Shown here piece by piece: positions 43,923 through 44,788 of a stretch of 44,788 nt of DNA. Origin of the DNA: Entrophospora sp. SA101 (Eukaryota; Glomeromycota; Glomeromycetes; Entrophosporales; Entrophosporaceae); the NCBI GenBank assembly GCA_958430865.1, contig CAUDNR010004055.1, positions 1,784 through 46,571 of the forward strand, given 5' to 3'. Both the position numbers and the translations under genes were made by a program. Each line of letters opens with the position of its first letter. Position 1 is the stretch's first letter. The notes under the pieces are model-generated. The model was not told where the DNA came from, ran no database searches, and worked only from the letters and a program-made list of their open reading frames with translations.

Positions 43923-44647
43923 ATGGTAAACATTATAAACAAACAACAACAAGTAAACAAAACACTAATAAATGAAATAGAATTATTGAAGAAACAATTA
44001 GCTGAAAAAGAAGAAAACTTTAAGTTAAGAACTTGATATGCTGTTCACAGCCTTACTGAAAGTTCAGAATATACTGGAACAAGTTTAAAAACCTTAGAAA
44101 GATTTACTTGACCTAACAATGGCTGAGTAAGTTATCCAGAAAAGAATGAAATTGAAATTGGAAGAGTAGTTTTCAGTGATGAACTACTCCTGAAAACATT
44201 GTTAAAAGTTTTGGTCATGAAGCATTAAAATATGAAGAAGCTTTTGGTTTTACTTATCAAGAAAAAGAAGAATTAAAATAAAAGAATGCTCTTCTAGAAA
44301 AAAAGGCTGTTGAGTTACAGCAAACTAACCAAGAGTTGGAAGAAGCATTAGAACTAGAAGAGGAAACATCTGAATGACATTTAGAGGCTCTTGAAGTAGC
44401 TAGACAATGGAGAGTAAGGCAAAGCAAGGAAAAAGATGGCAACTTAGAAAAAGCTTTGAGAAAAATAGAAAACACTGTGGCATGGCAGAATTATTTAGCA
44501 GACAAGCAACTTCAAGAACTACCAGTTTTACCAAGGAAAGAAAACAAATTTAAACTCCTAATTAACAAAGTAAAGAACAAAGTTAGCCAAGTAAAAGAAA
44601 TAACCAAAGAAAAATTCAATGCCTATATTTTACAAAATAATAAATAG
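43923..44647 (+). pseudogene. Coiled-coil gene readable with TGA as tryptophan (endobacterium-like)
   Basis: From ATG 43923 a frame begins with a coiled coil (NEIELLKKQLAEKEENFK) and continues through TGA codons after LRT, ERFT and PNNG into VSYPEKNEIEIGRVVFSDE. One frameshift (about 44185) leads to NIVKSFGHEALKYEEAFGF, a TAA after EELK, a long coiled coil, another TGA after EETSE, and ENTVAWQNYLADKQLQE to TAG 44645-44647. Of five in-frame stops four are TGA, each where Trp would fit. TGG also occurs twice. TGA as Trp is the code of Mollicutes and of fungal mitochondria. The family is unknown. The frameshift and one TAA make it non-functional as read. Confidence 0.45.
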
Positions 44648-44648
44648 T

Positions 44649-44788
44649 ATGAAATTAGAATACCAGTTTAATGAATTAAAAAGGGGAGATTAATGGCATT
44701 GTAATTTCTGCCCTTTTGAAAGAGAAAGAAGTTTAACTGCTACTTACAAAATAGTATCTTACAATACAAGCAATAATGATTACAATGA
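44649..44788 (+). other. Bacterial-style downstream frame and Shine-Dalgarno-like site
   Basis: One base after the TAG at 44645-44647 a short frame starts (MKLEYQFNELKRGD) and ends at TAA 44691-44693. This overlaps an ATG (44693-44695) as TAATG, preceded by AAGGGGAG at Shine-Dalgarno distance. The following frame stops after three codons (TAA), so it is damaged or not real. The window ends here. Confidence 0.3.

Overview
The window looks like nuclear DNA of an arbuscular-mycorrhizal fungus (Glomeromycotina, Rhizophagus-like). This is inferred from four things: very AT-rich sequence with short GT-AG introns; a tyrosine-kinase-like kinase with the HCDLHSGN catalytic loop and DLG motif typical of the expanded Rhizophagus kinase families; a MATA-HMG type HMG-box gene; and dense hAT and pogo/Tigger DNA transposons in many stages of decay. 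No database search was possible.

Host genes. Six look intact. They are a two-exon protein kinase (2246-3746, minus), a three-exon kinesin-14 motor (6815-8828, plus), a two-exon 6-phosphogluconolactonase (12550-13534, minus), a single-exon MATA-HMG protein (31421-32638, plus), a three-exon SAM-dependent methyltransferase with a predicted acylated N-terminus (33494-34618, minus), and a three-repeat MYB factor with Sfp1-like C2H2 fingers (35595-37840, minus). The first coding exon of the MYB gene appears to be only the ATG. Splice sites and phases were checked by hand for all of these.

Transposon-dominated parts. 14.0-30 kb is a layered graveyard. It holds a 764-bp non-autonomous element with a perfect 8-bp target duplication that splits an older coding remnant, a degenerate 2.28-kb hAT element with a perfect 8-bp duplication, and a Tigger pseudogene carrying a MITE and truncated by a foldback element. 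It also holds three copies of an unclassified repeat and several BED-finger or hAT fragments. 38.5-43.9 kb holds an apparently coding hAT element, whose ends are packed with a TGGTATATACCA-like motif, and an intact 518-aa Tigger transposase. A fragment of a second Tigger copy follows. Both Tigger proteins end in a PCNA-binding (PIP-box-like) motif.

Most unusual points. (1) At the right edge (43923-44788) a bacterial-looking coding stretch makes sense when TGA is read as tryptophan, and it is followed by a Shine-Dalgarno-like sequence and a stop/start overlap. This suggests DNA derived from Mollicutes-related endobacteria, or less likely from mitochondria. (2) Four MITE copies of three different internal types share CATC(A/C)GGAAA termini. 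(3) A foldback element carries a small CxxC...CxxC reading frame.

The rest is AT-rich intergenic sequence with microsatellites. No rRNA, tRNA or CRISPR array was recognised.
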